Source: VAZQ01 sp036557705
GTDB taxonomy: Bacteria; Pseudomonadota; Alphaproteobacteria; Rhizobiales; Xanthobacteraceae
NCBI GenBank assembly: GCA_036557705.1
Contig: DATBHB010000128.1
Span: 1-64,000, forward strand
Length of the DNA stretch: 64,000 nucleotides
Reading direction: 5' to 3'
Positions 40,927 through 56,451 of the stretch are shown in pieces. Within the stretch, counting starts at the first letter, position 1. The number at the start of each line of letters is the position of its first letter. The notes below the pieces were generated by a model. That model did not search any database and had not been told where the DNA came from. It was given only the letters and a program-made list of their open reading frames with translations. A program made the position numbers and the translations under genes.

Positions 40927-42657
40927 CTACAACCCAAACACGTAGAGCACCGTGGCGTTGCGCTGGTCGCGCATTTCCGGCGAATTGGCAAGCTTGATCT
41001 TGGCGCCGGCGCCGAGCCCCGACGCGATCGCGACATATTGCCTGCCGTTGACCTCAAACGTGATCGGCGGCGCCGAAAAGCCCGAGCCGACGTTCACCTT
41101 CCACAGTTCTTCGAGCGTGGTGTCGTCATAGGCCGCAACGGTGCCGTCGAGCAGCGCGAGGAAGATGAGCCCGCCGCCGGTGGCGAGCGTGCCGCTGAAA
41201 TTCGGATAGGAGAGATGCACGTTCTTCCTGATTTCGCCGGTCAGCGGATCGACCGCGGTCAGGTTGCTTTCGTACCGTTCCGGCGCCCGATAACCTCCGC
41301 CTGAGCGCAGGAACCAGCCGTTCGCCTTTTCCCGCTCGACGAATTCCCGATTGTTCGTTACGTCTTCGCATGCCGTCATCGCCGGGATGTAGATGAGCTT
41401 CGTGCGTGGACTGTAGGACGTCGGCCAGAAATTGCTGCCGCCCATGCGGTTCGGACAAAGCCGCTTGACCGGCTCGCTCGGAGTAGGCGCCGCGGCGCCG
41501 GAATAGGTCTGCACGTCCTTTGTCGGATCGTAATCGAGCGGCTTTCCGGTCTTCTGATCGATGCCCTTGGTCCAGTTGACGTTATCCATGTAGGGCTTGG
41601 CGAGAAGGATCTGTCCGGTCGCCCGCTCGAACGTGTAGGTGAAGCCGTTGCGCGCCGAATGGGTGATGAGCTTGCGCGGCTCGCCGTTGATTTCGGCATC
41701 GATAAGAATGTGGGTGTGCGCCTCGTCGTAATCCCAGTGATCGCCGGGAGTGAACTGGAAATACCAGCTCATCTTGCCGGTGTCGGAGTCGAGAGACAGC
41801 ACGCTGTTGGTGTAGAGGTTGTCGCCCGGGCGCGCATAGGCATTCATCATCGGTACCGGATTTCCGGTGCCCCAGATGAGCTGGTTGGCCTGCGGATCGT
41901 AGGTGCCGGTGAGCCAGGCGGCGCCGCCGCCGGTCTGCCAGGCATTGTTCTTCCAGGTTTCGCTGCCGGGCTCGCCAGGCGCCGGAATCGTATAGGTCAG
42001 CCAGTCGCGTTTTCCGGTGGCGGCATCGAGCGCCGCGATCCAGCCGCGCCAGCCGGAATCGCTGCCGGCGGCGCCGAAGATCACCTTGTCCTTGACGGCG
42101 AGCGGCGCGCCGGTGCTGTTCATGGCCGCGGCCCCGAAGGTGACATTGGTCTCCCAGACGACCCGGCCGGTTTCCTTGTCGGTTGCAATGATGCGCGCCG
42201 GATGGTTCGCCGGCGAGATCACCAGATTGCCCCAGAGCGCGGCGCCGCGGTTGGCCTGCTGGCGCTGCTGTTTGGGGTCCATGCGCCAGACAATCCGGCC
42301 GAAGTCGCCGGAGCGCCCATCGATCTTGTAGAGCACGCCCCAGGAATCGGTGATGTAGAGGAAGCCATCCTCGGCCAGCGGCGTTGCTTCGATGAACTCG
42401 TTGCCGTTCCCGCCCGCAAGCGCGACGGCGTAAGCAAGCTTGAGGCCTTTCACGTTCTCCCTGTTAATTCGTGCCAGCGGCGAAAACCGCTGGCCGTTAT
42501 AGGTGCGGTGATTCATCAGCCAGTTCTGCGGCTCCTTGTCGGCATTGACGAGCCGGTCCGGCGTGACATCGGCAGCGAGCGCCGGCCACGCCGCCATCAC
42601 CACGCCGCTCGCGAGCAGCGCGCCGCGGATGGAACCTAATTGTTTCTTTTCTGTCAT
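40927..42657 (-). CDS. PQQ-dependent methanol/ethanol-type dehydrogenase, lanthanide-type signature (paralogue)
   Basis: This 576-residue paralogue of the enzyme at 34825-36522 shares almost block-identical segments, for example NWLMNHRTY.GQR(Y/F)SPL, ITDSWGVLYKIDG and VYVFGL at the end. It has a signal peptide (about 1-30) and the active-site segment GDHWDYDEAH. Again there is Asp at +2 to the catalytic Asp, the lanthanide-coordination signature. Start ATG 42657 has ggaggag upstream; the frame is open further but crosses a repeat. Substrate is probably a primary alcohol. The UbiD-type gene lies upstream on the same strand. Confidence 0.93.
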   Translation of the reverse strand: MTEKKQLGSIRGALLASGVVMAAWPALAADVTPDRLVNADKEPQNWLMNHRTYNGQRFSPLARINRENVKGLKLAYAVALAGGNGNEFIEATPLAEDGFLYITDSWGVLYKIDGRSGDFGRIVWRMDPKQQRQQANRGAALWGNLVISPANHPARIIATDKETGRVVWETNVTFGAAAMNSTGAPLAVKDKVIFGAAGSDSGWRGWIAALDAATGKRDWLTYTIPAPGEPGSETWKNNAWQTGGGAAWLTGTYDPQANQLIWGTGNPVPMMNAYARPGDNLYTNSVLSLDSDTGKMSWYFQFTPGDHWDYDEAHTHILIDAEINGEPRKLITHSARNGFTYTFERATGQILLAKPYMDNVNWTKGIDQKTGKPLDYDPTKDVQTYSGAAAPTPSEPVKRLCPNRMGGSNFWPTSYSPRTKLIYIPAMTACEDVTNNREFVEREKANGWFLRSGGGYRAPERYESNLTAVDPLTGEIRKNVHLSYPNFSGTLATGGGLIFLALLDGTVAAYDDTTLEELWKVNVGSGFSAPPITFEVNGRQYVAIASGLGAGAKIKLANSPEMRDQRNATVLYVFGL

Positions 42658-42680
42658 CGATCTCCTCCCCTTCCGATTGT

Positions 42681-42822
42681 CGTCCCGGCCGAGCGCGTCA
42701 TACGGCGCACAGCGCCGTAATGAGCGCGAGAGCCGGGACCCATAGCTCGGCGCGCTCGGAACGATGGGTCCCGGATCGCTCTCGCCGCACCTGGGTGCGG
42801 CTCGTGCGTCCGGGACGACAGC
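42681..42822. repeat. Inverted repeat element, arms 'gtcgtcccgg' / 'ccgggacgac'
   Basis: tcgtcccggccgagcgcg at one end and gtccgggacgac at the other, with inner arms ccgggacccat/atgggtcccgg. It separates the ubiD-like and PQQ dehydrogenase genes. Confidence 0.8.
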
Positions 42823-42841
42823 AAAGCAGAAACACATAGCC

Positions 42842-44449
42842 TTAGCGCCCCGTTCGCGCGAGCGAGTGGACCCAGCCGTGCATGCGCGAGCGTGCGTTCT
42901 CGATATCCTTCTTCGAGAAGAAATCCTCCGGCTTGACCCGGTCTACCGGATAGACCGGGCGCAGGAAATCCTTTTCGTATCCGAACGGCACCGTGGCATC
43001 GATCCCCATGCCGCCCTCGAACTGAGTATTCGAGGCGGTCCACTGCTTGTCTCCCGCTGTCATCCGCTCCGCCGGCATGAAGGTTTGCCCGCGCCCGCCC
43101 GGAATCGGGTTCAAGATGTCGGCGCGCGGATTCACCCTTGTGGTGAGGCACCACATGATGTCGTCCATCGAATAGGGATCGACGTCTTCCGACACCGCGA
43201 TCGCGAGCCGCATGCCCTGCGAGCAGGAGAGCGCTGCGGCGAGGAAATTGCGCTGCCAGCCCTCGTCGATCGGATGACGCTTCTTCACCTGGATGATGCA
43301 GCCGCCCCAGTCGGTCATGCAGTACGGGATAACAACGTTCTGCACGATCCCGGGCTGGAGCCGTTCGCATAGTTCGTAGATCGCGGCCTCGCGCACGGTC
43401 GTGTCGATGTTATGGTCGTCGAGTGTATGCACGCCGAGCGCGAATATGATCGGCTTTGTCTTCGGATCGCGCATGGTGACGGCGGTGACGTGAAACGTGG
43501 GCGCCTTGTAGGCCTTGCCCATGTAGCCCGCCCATTCCGGATGGAAGTGGAAGCGGCCCTGCACGCCGGCCTCCTCGGATTCCCTGGTCTCGTAGCGGCG
43601 GTCGCGCGGATGCACATAGCCTTCGAGCACCAGCTCGGCGTCGGCCAGAGTGTAGGCATCGATGCTGCGGCACTTGACCATGCGGATTGGAGCGCCCTGC
43701 ACGGCGCCGGCAATGCCGATCTCGTCGCAGCCCATCGGCAGCACCGCATAATCGAAGCCGGCGCCGGCGAGCAGCGTGCACGCCGGCGGCACCCCGAAAC
43801 ACATCGTCAGCGGAATAGGCTCATCGGCCTGGTAATATTTGTTCGCCACTTGCCACATGTGCGAGCCGGGCGAAATCTGGAACGTGCCGATGTTGCCCCA
43901 GCGAAAATTCATGCGGTTGTAACCGAGGTCGGTCCCGCCGTCGAACTCCGCCGGGCCGATGCAGCGGATGCCGGAGCCGACGGTCAGTTCCGGCTCGTAG
44001 GTCGTATGCCGGATCGGCACCACCCATTCGTTGACGTCGGCGGGATTTTCGATCACGTGCTCCTGCACGGGAGCGCTTTTCTGATCGATGATCTCCGCCG
44101 GGAGCGGCTTGCGCAGCGCCGCGGCCAATTTTTTCACCCGCTCGGCGTCGCTTTTCCAGCCGAACATCTTGTTGATGACATTGATATCGCCGAACAGATT
44201 GGTGATGATGCGGTGATGCGGCTTGCCTTTGACGTTATGGAACAGAACCGGGCAGCCGCCGTCGAGATGCTTCTGCAACCCGGTGATTTCGAGGTCGGGA
44301 TCGACCGGCTTATCGGTCTCGATCAGGTCGCCTTGCGCCTTGAGCCAGGCGAGGGCGCTCCGCAAGTCGTGCGCCTGTGCGCCTTCCGGCGGTCTGGCGC
44401 CTGGTTTGGCCGTCGCACCGGGCCTCTCGGCTGGAACATGCTCCTGCAT
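42842..44449 (-). CDS. UbiD family decarboxylase
   Basis: This 535-residue protein (ATG 44449, chosen for caggag 8 bases upstream) belongs to the UbiD family, prenylated-FMN enzymes that decarboxylate or carboxylate aromatic and unsaturated acids. Family segments seen: GGCPVLFHNVKGKPHHRIITNLFG, TDLGYNRMNFRWGNIG, and AELVLEGYVHPRDRRYETRE. The last carries the catalytic Glu/Arg region. No UbiX-like prenyltransferase gene is nearby. The substrate is not deducible; an aromatic acid would suit the benzoate and Rieske genes elsewhere in the window. Confidence 0.9.
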   Translation of the reverse strand: MQEHVPAERPGATAKPGARPPEGAQAHDLRSALAWLKAQGDLIETDKPVDPDLEITGLQKHLDGGCPVLFHNVKGKPHHRIITNLFGDINVINKMFGWKSDAERVKKLAAALRKPLPAEIIDQKSAPVQEHVIENPADVNEWVVPIRHTTYEPELTVGSGIRCIGPAEFDGGTDLGYNRMNFRWGNIGTFQISPGSHMWQVANKYYQADEPIPLTMCFGVPPACTLLAGAGFDYAVLPMGCDEIGIAGAVQGAPIRMVKCRSIDAYTLADAELVLEGYVHPRDRRYETRESEEAGVQGRFHFHPEWAGYMGKAYKAPTFHVTAVTMRDPKTKPIIFALGVHTLDDHNIDTTVREAAIYELCERLQPGIVQNVVIPYCMTDWGGCIIQVKKRHPIDEGWQRNFLAAALSCSQGMRLAIAVSEDVDPYSMDDIMWCLTTRVNPRADILNPIPGGRGQTFMPAERMTAGDKQWTASNTQFEGGMGIDATVPFGYEKDFLRPVYPVDRVKPEDFFSKKDIENARSRMHGWVHSLARTGR

Positions 44450-44579
44450 GGTTGCAAACTCCTGTCGCAACGCAATAGGCGACTTGCTGTCCAACTATAC
44501 CGCCGACGAGGTGCGGCGGCCAATCGACCGCGTGCCCCGGATGCCATCAGCGCGTTGACGCGCATCTTCGACGCGCTAT

Positions 44580-44772
44580 GGCAGCGCGAGCGCGCGCACC
44601 GGGCCAGGAGGAGAATCTCCACATGCCGTCGGGGCGCGCGAGAGGTGCGCCGCTGATCCGGGACCGCCAAGGATAAGCTTGTGGCGGTCCCGCGTCTGCA
44701 ACGCAACGCGGCTCGACTTCTGCGCTTAATCGCGGACGCGTCGGCCGCGCTGCGCTGCGCGCGGGACACACT
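44580..44772. repeat. Dispersed repeat of about 190 bp, copy 1
   Basis: It contains ccgctgatccgggaccgccaag, ggcggtcccgcgtctgca and gctgcgctg.gcgggacac, in the same order as in 63253-63442. Inner inverted repeats ccgggaccgcca/tggcggtcccg fold strongly. It fills most of the 387-base gap between the ubiD-like and thioesterase genes. Confidence 0.75.
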
Positions 44773-44836
44773 ACCTAGCGCCATGAGTTTGGTCGTTCGC
44801 ACTGCTGCCGCTAAGCTTCGGTCCTGGAGAACACGG

Positions 44837-45250
44837 ATGAAGGATAGCCTGCGCCCCGGCGCATCGCTGACCAGGAGCATCGCGATCGACCGCGACCGCA
44901 CCATCGGCTTCATGGGTGAAGAGGCGCGGGTCTATGCGACGCCGCGGCTGGTCGGCGACGTGGAAATGACCTGCCGCGAACTGCTCTTGACGCATTGTGA
45001 GGAAGGCGAAGATTCGGTCGGCGCCGAGATTGCTCTGCGGCACGCCGCTCCAGCGCTTGCCGGCAGCACGGTCGAGATCACGGCACGTGTGACCGCGGTC
45101 GATGGACGCAAGATAGTTTTCGATATCCACGCCAGAGATGAGATCGAAGAGATCAGCAGCGGCACGCACACGCGGTTCATCGTCGATGTGGCGAGACGCA
45201 TCGAACGTCTCAAGGAGAAGGCCGCGAAGTTGAAGGCGCTTCGCGCATGA
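44837..45250 (+). CDS. Hot-dog fold acyl-CoA thioesterase, FlK-like
   Basis: This 137-residue protein has the hot-dog thioesterase pattern of the fluoroacetyl-CoA thioesterase FlK group. Thr35 (YATPRL), Glu43 (GDVEM) and His69 (ALRHAAPA) fall at the same relative spacings as the Thr/Glu/His catalytic set of FlK. SVGAEIALRH is the characteristic helix-to-strand segment. It would hydrolyse a small acyl-CoA. The stop overlaps the idi start by ATGA, so the two are translationally coupled, a pairing with no obvious metabolic reason. Confidence 0.75.
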   Translation: MKDSLRPGASLTRSIAIDRDRTIGFMGEEARVYATPRLVGDVEMTCRELLLTHCEEGEDSVGAEIALRHAAPALAGSTVEITARVTAVDGRKIVFDIHARDEIEEISSGTHTRFIVDVARRIERLKEKAAKLKALRA

Positions 45251-45789
45251 GCGAGGAACAGCTGATCCTCGTCGATGAGGGCAACCGTGCAATCGGCGCC
45301 GCCGGCAAGGAACGCGTCCACCGCGCCGGGCTTCTGCACCGCGCATTTTCGATCTTCATGGTCGACAAGCGCGGGCGGATTCTGCTGCAGCAGCGCAGTC
45401 CGCGCAAATATCACTCAGGCGGCCTATGGGCGAACTCCTGCTGCGGACATCCGCGCCCGGGGGAGCGCACGATTGCGGCGGCGCGGCGACGACTCAAGGA
45501 AGAACTCGGCATCGATGGTTCGCTTTCGTTTGGATTCTTCGCCCGCTATCGGGCCGACCTCGGCCAGGGAATGCAGGAGAACGAATTCGTCTACGTGTAT
45601 TTCGGCGCGCTGACAGAAGAGCCGAAGCCGGACCCCGCGGAGATCGCTAACCTGGAATACGCAAGCGCGGCCGAAATCGCTCGCCGCATCGGGCGCAAGC
45701 CTGAGGGATTCACCTACTGGCTTCGCCATTATTTCGAGAACCACCTGTCCGAAGTCGCGCGGCTTGCCGATGACGCTGCGCGATCGTAG
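45247..45789 (+). CDS. idi: Isopentenyl-diphosphate delta-isomerase, type 1
   Basis: Idi interconverts isopentenyl and dimethylallyl diphosphate. The 180-residue Nudix-fold protein has the type 1 signatures: LLHRAFSIFMVD, the active-site Cys in WANSCCGHPRPGE, RRRLKEELGI (Nudix helix) and the active-site Glu in QENEFVYVYF. It overlaps the thioesterase gene. Its stop codon lies within the start of a palindromic repeat. Confidence 0.95.
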   Translation: MSEEQLILVDEGNRAIGAAGKERVHRAGLLHRAFSIFMVDKRGRILLQQRSPRKYHSGGLWANSCCGHPRPGERTIAAARRRLKEELGIDGSLSFGFFARYRADLGQGMQENEFVYVYFGALTEEPKPDPAEIANLEYASAAEIARRIGRKPEGFTYWLRHYFENHLSEVARLADDAARS

Positions 45790-45926
45790 GGTGGGCAAAA
45801 TCGCGTGGCACCGCCTGACAGCGTGGGCCATCAGCGCGTTCACGCGCGTCTTGACGCGCTATGAGCGCCCGACGCGATTTTGCCCACGCGGTCGGCATTG
45901 GAGAAAGCGCCGTTGCCCACCCTACG
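45785..45926. repeat. Inverted repeat, family 'cgtagggtgggcaa'
   Basis: Starts cgtagggtgggcaaaatcgcgtgg inside the idi stop region and ends gttgcccaccctacg. A gacgcagtta motif follows, as in the copy at 39033. Confidence 0.85.
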
Positions 45927-45972
45927 ATGTTTCTGACGCAGTTATGCTAACCCGCCCTACGAGTGCAGGCCG

Positions 45973-46203
45973 TCACGCAGCAGCCAGCACGGCCTTCTTG
46001 ACGGACTGTGATAATGCAATCGAGCGGAAGAATGTCTTGGGGTATAGATATTCTTCTCCCGACTCATCGATTACGCGAATGAGCCCATGTTTCTCTGCGA
46101 GCGGATCACGAACAGCAATGTAAATCTTCCGCTTCTCCAGCGATACGGCGTAGCCTTCGTTTTCGACGCATACGACCAGTTGTTTTGATTGCGATTTTGC
46201 CAT
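45973..46203 (-). CDS. Small conserved-type hypothetical protein
   Basis: A 76-residue frame reads VVCVENEGYAVSLEKRKIY and GLIRVIDESGEEYLYPKTFF. This pattern (a Cys-Val start, a residue set around KxY, and DESGEDYLYP) is familiar from small proteins of unknown function in Hyphomicrobiales and other phyla. The likely start is ATG 46203. It is flanked on both sides by palindromic repeats and stands alone. Confidence 0.7.
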   Translation of the reverse strand: MAKSQSKQLVVCVENEGYAVSLEKRKIYIAVRDPLAEKHGLIRVIDESGEEYLYPKTFFRSIALSQSVKKAVLAAA

Positions 46204-46214
46204 GGTTCAGCAAT

Positions 46215-46347
46215 CGTAGGGTGGGCAAAGGCGCGGTCCACACGCATGTGCCGCGCCACACGCAGAAAGCAGCGCCGTGCCCACGCGCACGTGTCCGCGT
46301 GGGCACGGCGCACGCGCTGAAGCGCGTTGCGCCTTTGCCCACCCTAC
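46215..46347. repeat. Inverted repeat, family 'cgtagggtgggcaa'
   Basis: Arms cgtagggtgggcaaaggcgcg and gcgcctttgcccaccctac, with a nested hairpin gtgcccacgcgca/tgcgcgtgggcac in the middle. Confidence 0.85.
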
Positions 46348-46450
46348 AATACACAATTACGCTTCAGCAAACCGAGAATCGCTTGCCTTTACGCTATCCA
46401 TCCCGTCCATATACTCTGCGCAAGCTGGAGCGATTGCGGAATGCATTACC

Positions 46451-47731
46451 GTGACTGATGTGGCGCTGAGCAAAGAGGCGGAGGTGACCGCAATCGCGGA
46501 TCTGCCGGTCGATCCATCGACGCCGCTGTTCTCGATCCGGCCGTTCGCGCTGCTGCTCACAACCCGCGTCACTTCGAATACGTCCAACCAGATGCTGGCG
46601 GTGGCGGTCGGCTATCAGATTTACGAGCTGACCGACAGCCCTTTGCATCTTGGGCTTATCGGGCTTGTGCAGTTCCTTCCGCCGCTTCTCCTGATGCTGT
46701 TCGCCGGGCAGGTCGCGGATCGATACAACCGACGGCTCGTCGTGCGCTTCTGCTACGCGGTCGAATTCTGCATGACCGCGGGACTTACGATCGTGGCGCT
46801 CCTGCCGCATCCGAACATCGGGGGCATCTATGGCCTGCTGCTCATCAATGCGATTGCCCGCACGTTCGAGCAGCCGGCCGTGCAGTCGCTGGTGCCGGTC
46901 ATGGCGCCGCGCGCCGTTCTCGGCCGCGCCATCGCGGCCCACGTCTCGGCCGGCCGCCTCTCGATGCTGCTCGGGCCTTCCCTCGGCGGCGTCCTCTACA
47001 TTTTTGGACCGGGTCTGGTTTACAGTGTCTGCACCTTGCTGGTGTCCGCGGCAGCGGTCGCGAGCTTTCTTCTGCCCAATCCGCCGGTCCCCAAAGAGCC
47101 GCAAAAGCTGAGCTGGGATTCTCTCCTCGCCGGTTTCAAATTCATCTGGCGCTGCCAAGCGGTGCTGGGCGCGATGTCATTCGACCTCATCGCCACTTTG
47201 CTCGGGGGCGTGAGCGCCCTGCTCCCGATCTATGCGCGCGACATTCTCCACATCGGCGCATGGGGAGCGGGCATTCTTCGCAGCGCGCCGGCACTCGGCG
47301 CGCTGAGCACGGCTCTGGTGCTGGCGCGAATCCCGGTGCGGCGCAACGGCGGGGTTTTCATCTTTGCGGGATTCGCGCTCTATGGGACCGGAGCGGTCGT
47401 GTTCGGCCTCTCGACCAACGTCGTCCTCTCCATCGCTTCGCTCATGGTGCTGGGATGCGGCGACATCATGAGCTCGATCGTACGCCAGACCATCGTCCAG
47501 ATCACCACGCCCGACGAGATGCGGGGGCGGGTAATGGGCGTCAACTCGTTCTTCATCGGCTGCTCGGGGCAGCTTGGCTCCTTTCGCGCCGGCCTCATGG
47601 CAGCGATGATCGGCGCCGTCGGCTCGGTCGTGGTCGGGGGTTGTACCGTGTTCGTGGTAATCGCCTTGTGGGCGTGGCTGTTTCCGGACCTGCGCCGGGT
47701 GGATCGGCCGGACGAGGCGCAGCCTTATTGA
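46451..47731 (+). CDS. MFS transporter, EntS-like
   Basis: This 426-residue protein with about 12 spans resembles the EntS/enterobactin-exporter group of MFS (DHA3-like). Typical stretches are RPFALLLTTRVTSNTSNQML, LMLFAGQVADRYNRR, SAGRLSMLLGPSLGG and RQTIVQITTPDEMRGRVMGVN. I place the start at GTG 46451, since the upstream frame runs through a repeat. Substrate unknown. It converges on the kinase gene and overlaps its 3' end by 7 bases. Confidence 0.85.
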   Translation: MTDVALSKEAEVTAIADLPVDPSTPLFSIRPFALLLTTRVTSNTSNQMLAVAVGYQIYELTDSPLHLGLIGLVQFLPPLLLMLFAGQVADRYNRRLVVRFCYAVEFCMTAGLTIVALLPHPNIGGIYGLLLINAIARTFEQPAVQSLVPVMAPRAVLGRAIAAHVSAGRLSMLLGPSLGGVLYIFGPGLVYSVCTLLVSAAAVASFLLPNPPVPKEPQKLSWDSLLAGFKFIWRCQAVLGAMSFDLIATLLGGVSALLPIYARDILHIGAWGAGILRSAPALGALSTALVLARIPVRRNGGVFIFAGFALYGTGAVVFGLSTNVVLSIASLMVLGCGDIMSSIVRQTIVQITTPDEMRGRVMGVNSFFIGCSGQLGSFRAGLMAAMIGAVGSVVVGGCTVFVVIALWAWLFPDLRRVDRPDEAQPY

Positions 47732-49629
47732 GCGACCGCCGTCGATAGTTTCTGCTTTCGGAACAGCGCCTGAAGGTAGGAAGCTGCTTCTCCTTGCGCC
47801 CCGCCCGGCCGGGCAAAGATCTGTTGCAGCTGGCGGCGTTCGATGGGCTTCTGCAGCACTGGAACATGAGCAAACCGGCTGTCGATGCCCTCGGCACTGT
47901 ATCCGGTTACGAAAACGAACGGTACGTCCCGCGCCGTGATGAGATCGGCCAATGGATAGACCGGCTCTCCGTGAAGATTGACGTCCAGGATCGCGGCGTG
48001 AAATTCGTCTTCGAATACTGCGGCGCGGGCTTCAGGAACCGTGCTGAACGGGCCGACAACCTCGTAACCGAGATCATTGAGCGCGTCCTTCATCATCATG
48101 CCGACGAGCGCTTCATCCTCGACCAGCAGGACTCGATTCCCAGACAGCGTGCGCGCACCATCGCCGTTCTTTGTGCCCGATTGGGTCTCGAGGGCGCCCT
48201 TTGCCCGGCTGCGCAGCAGCGGAACGGTCATCGTGAATATCAGCCCTGCGCTCTGCCAGTCGAATAACATTCGCCCACCCATCTGGCGTTCGACGCTGGC
48301 GGCGATCACGCGAGTGCCGTAGCCCTGGGATGCCGGCGGCACGACGGCGGGGCCGCCGGTCTCCTGCCAGGTCAGGGCCAGACAGCCCTCGCACACTCGC
48401 CACGTCAGCATGACCTGGCCTGATCTGTTCGAGAGGCCGCCGTATTTTGCCGCGTTCGTCGCCAGTTCGTGCAGGACCAGTGCAAGGATCTGCGCGGTCG
48501 CCGGCGACAGGAACACCGCCGGGCCCTGGACGACGATCCGTTCCGATTCACCGCCCTGGTAAGGCGCCATCTCTTCGTCGACCAGACCGCCGAGGTCGGC
48601 GCCCTCCCAGCGCGACCCCGACAACAGCGCATGCGCCGTGGATAAGGCCCTGATCCTGCCTTCGACGGCCCTCACATAGGCATCTATGGTCCCGGCCTTG
48701 GTCAGCCGCACGATCGATTGCACGACAGCGAGAGCATTGCGCGCGCGGTGATCGACTTCTCGCACCAGCAGCGTGCGCCGCTCTTCGGCTTCCTTGAGGT
48801 CGGTGATGTCGATCGTCACGCCGCTGACGCGCACGACCCGCCCCTCGGCATTCCTGGTGAGAGCCGCCGCGCAGATGCAACAGCGAACCTGGCCGTTCGG
48901 TCGCAGGATGCGCACTTCGCTTTCGAACGTCGGCTCCGCTGTGCCTTCCTTGATCAGCTTCTGGATTCGCGTCAAATCGTCGGCGTGAACGAACGAACGG
49001 ATATTTTCGATCGTGGGCACAAAACTGTTCGGATCGACTCCGAGAATGCGGAATTGGCCGCGGTCCCAGCGGCAATCGCCGCTCCGAATATCCAGTTCCC
49101 ACGACCCCATCTGGCCTGCTTCGAGAGCGAGGCTCCTGCGGCGCTCGCTTTCGAGAAGGCGCGCGTTCGAAGCTTCGAGCTCGGCGGTGCGCTCGGCGAC
49201 GCGGCGCTCGAGCTCCTCGTTGAGACGCTCGAGCTCGCGCGTTTTGCGGTAGAGCTCCGCAAACACCTTGACTTTGGCGCGCAGGACTTCCGGGACGACG
49301 GGGACCGGAACGTAATCCACGGCGCCCATTTGGTATCCGCGCAGGCGATCGACGTCGCTCAGGTGAATGGCGGAGATGAAAATGATCGCAGTCTTCTGGA
49401 AACGCGGATGATCACGAATCATGGCCGCGAGCTGAAAGCCGTCGAGCTCGGGCATGCAGACATCGATCAGAACGACGGCGAAATCGGTCTTGAGCAGCTG
49501 CTCCAGGGCTTCGCGCGCCGAGGCTGCCTTGACGAGATTTTCTCGCAGTTCCGCAAGGATTACCTCGTAGGCCAAAAGCTTGGCGGGCTGATCGTCGACC
49601 AGGAGCACATTGACCTTTTCATCGGGCAT
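47725..49629 (-). CDS. Hybrid REC-PAS-HWE histidine kinase-REC protein
   Basis: This 634-residue soluble signalling protein has a receiver domain at 1-125 (LLVDDQPAK, phospho-acceptor Asp in VLIDVCMPELDG, Lys replaced near VPVPVVP). A coiled linker and a PAS domain with PAC end (about 170-285) follow. The HWE kinase core has the H-box EVDHRARNALAVVQ and the SRWEGADL signature, with the ATP-binding HELATNAAKYG. The C-terminal receiver (LLVEDEALVGMMM, AAILDVNLHGEPV) completes it. HWE kinases are typical of Rhizobiales and often act in general stress signalling. It lies 16 bases after the giant kinase gene and is surely cotranscribed. Confidence 0.92.
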   Translation of the reverse strand: MPDEKVNVLLVDDQPAKLLAYEVILAELRENLVKAASAREALEQLLKTDFAVVLIDVCMPELDGFQLAAMIRDHPRFQKTAIIFISAIHLSDVDRLRGYQMGAVDYVPVPVVPEVLRAKVKVFAELYRKTRELERLNEELERRVAERTAELEASNARLLESERRRSLALEAGQMGSWELDIRSGDCRWDRGQFRILGVDPNSFVPTIENIRSFVHADDLTRIQKLIKEGTAEPTFESEVRILRPNGQVRCCICAAALTRNAEGRVVRVSGVTIDITDLKEAEERRTLLVREVDHRARNALAVVQSIVRLTKAGTIDAYVRAVEGRIRALSTAHALLSGSRWEGADLGGLVDEEMAPYQGGESERIVVQGPAVFLSPATAQILALVLHELATNAAKYGGLSNRSGQVMLTWRVCEGCLALTWQETGGPAVVPPASQGYGTRVIAASVERQMGGRMLFDWQSAGLIFTMTVPLLRSRAKGALETQSGTKNGDGARTLSGNRVLLVEDEALVGMMMKDALNDLGYEVVGPFSTVPEARAAVFEDEFHAAILDVNLHGEPVYPLADLITARDVPFVFVTGYSAEGIDSRFAHVPVLQKPIERRQLQQIFARPGGAQGEAASYLQALFRKQKLSTAVAQ

Positions 49630-49645
49630 CGTCGTTGCTCTCGTT

Positions 49646-55960
<6,315 letters not shown>

Positions 55961-56451
55961 TGCCTCCTCCCCTCATCGAATATTCTGGCTGAGGAACGGG
56001 CGCGGCATTAACGCCCCCCGCCCCCCTTGGGGTCGATGGCCGAATCCTGGGCGGGGGCATTGGCCCGCGACCTCCCACGGACATATTAGCAATTGGTGAA
56101 GCAAGCTCCGGTCCCCACCGCTCCCCAGGGCCTAATCGCGCCAAGATGTTCAACGTGTTGAAATTTCGCTGGTTCCATGCACGCCCGCAAATTTTTGGGG
56201 AAATCTTGGCGCCGTACGAGGCGGAATGGCCCGGGCACGACGGCACAAGTATTAACGTTTACGGAGAGACGGGCGGCCTATGGAACTATCCGCGCCGGAC
56301 TTTCAGGGGGAACTTTCACCAGCGCGCGTCGCCTCACGCGCGGCGATCTACCAATCAAATCACTCGCCCCCACTACGTTGAGGCCAAAATTTCGCCTCAG
56401 CGAATCGATCCGTCAGCGTTACCCACGCTCGAGGCTCGCGGCACCTCGGCT
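55961..56451. other. Intergenic region upstream of the giant kinase gene
   Basis: No gene is convincing in these 490 bases. A C-rich run (ccccccgcccccc near 56013) and a less GC-rich stretch around 56080-56210 are seen; the kinase promoter should lie here. Confidence 0.45.

Noticed and set aside
16813..46347. CRISPR array
   Set aside because: The palindromic repeats are scattered and not regularly spaced, and there are no cas genes.
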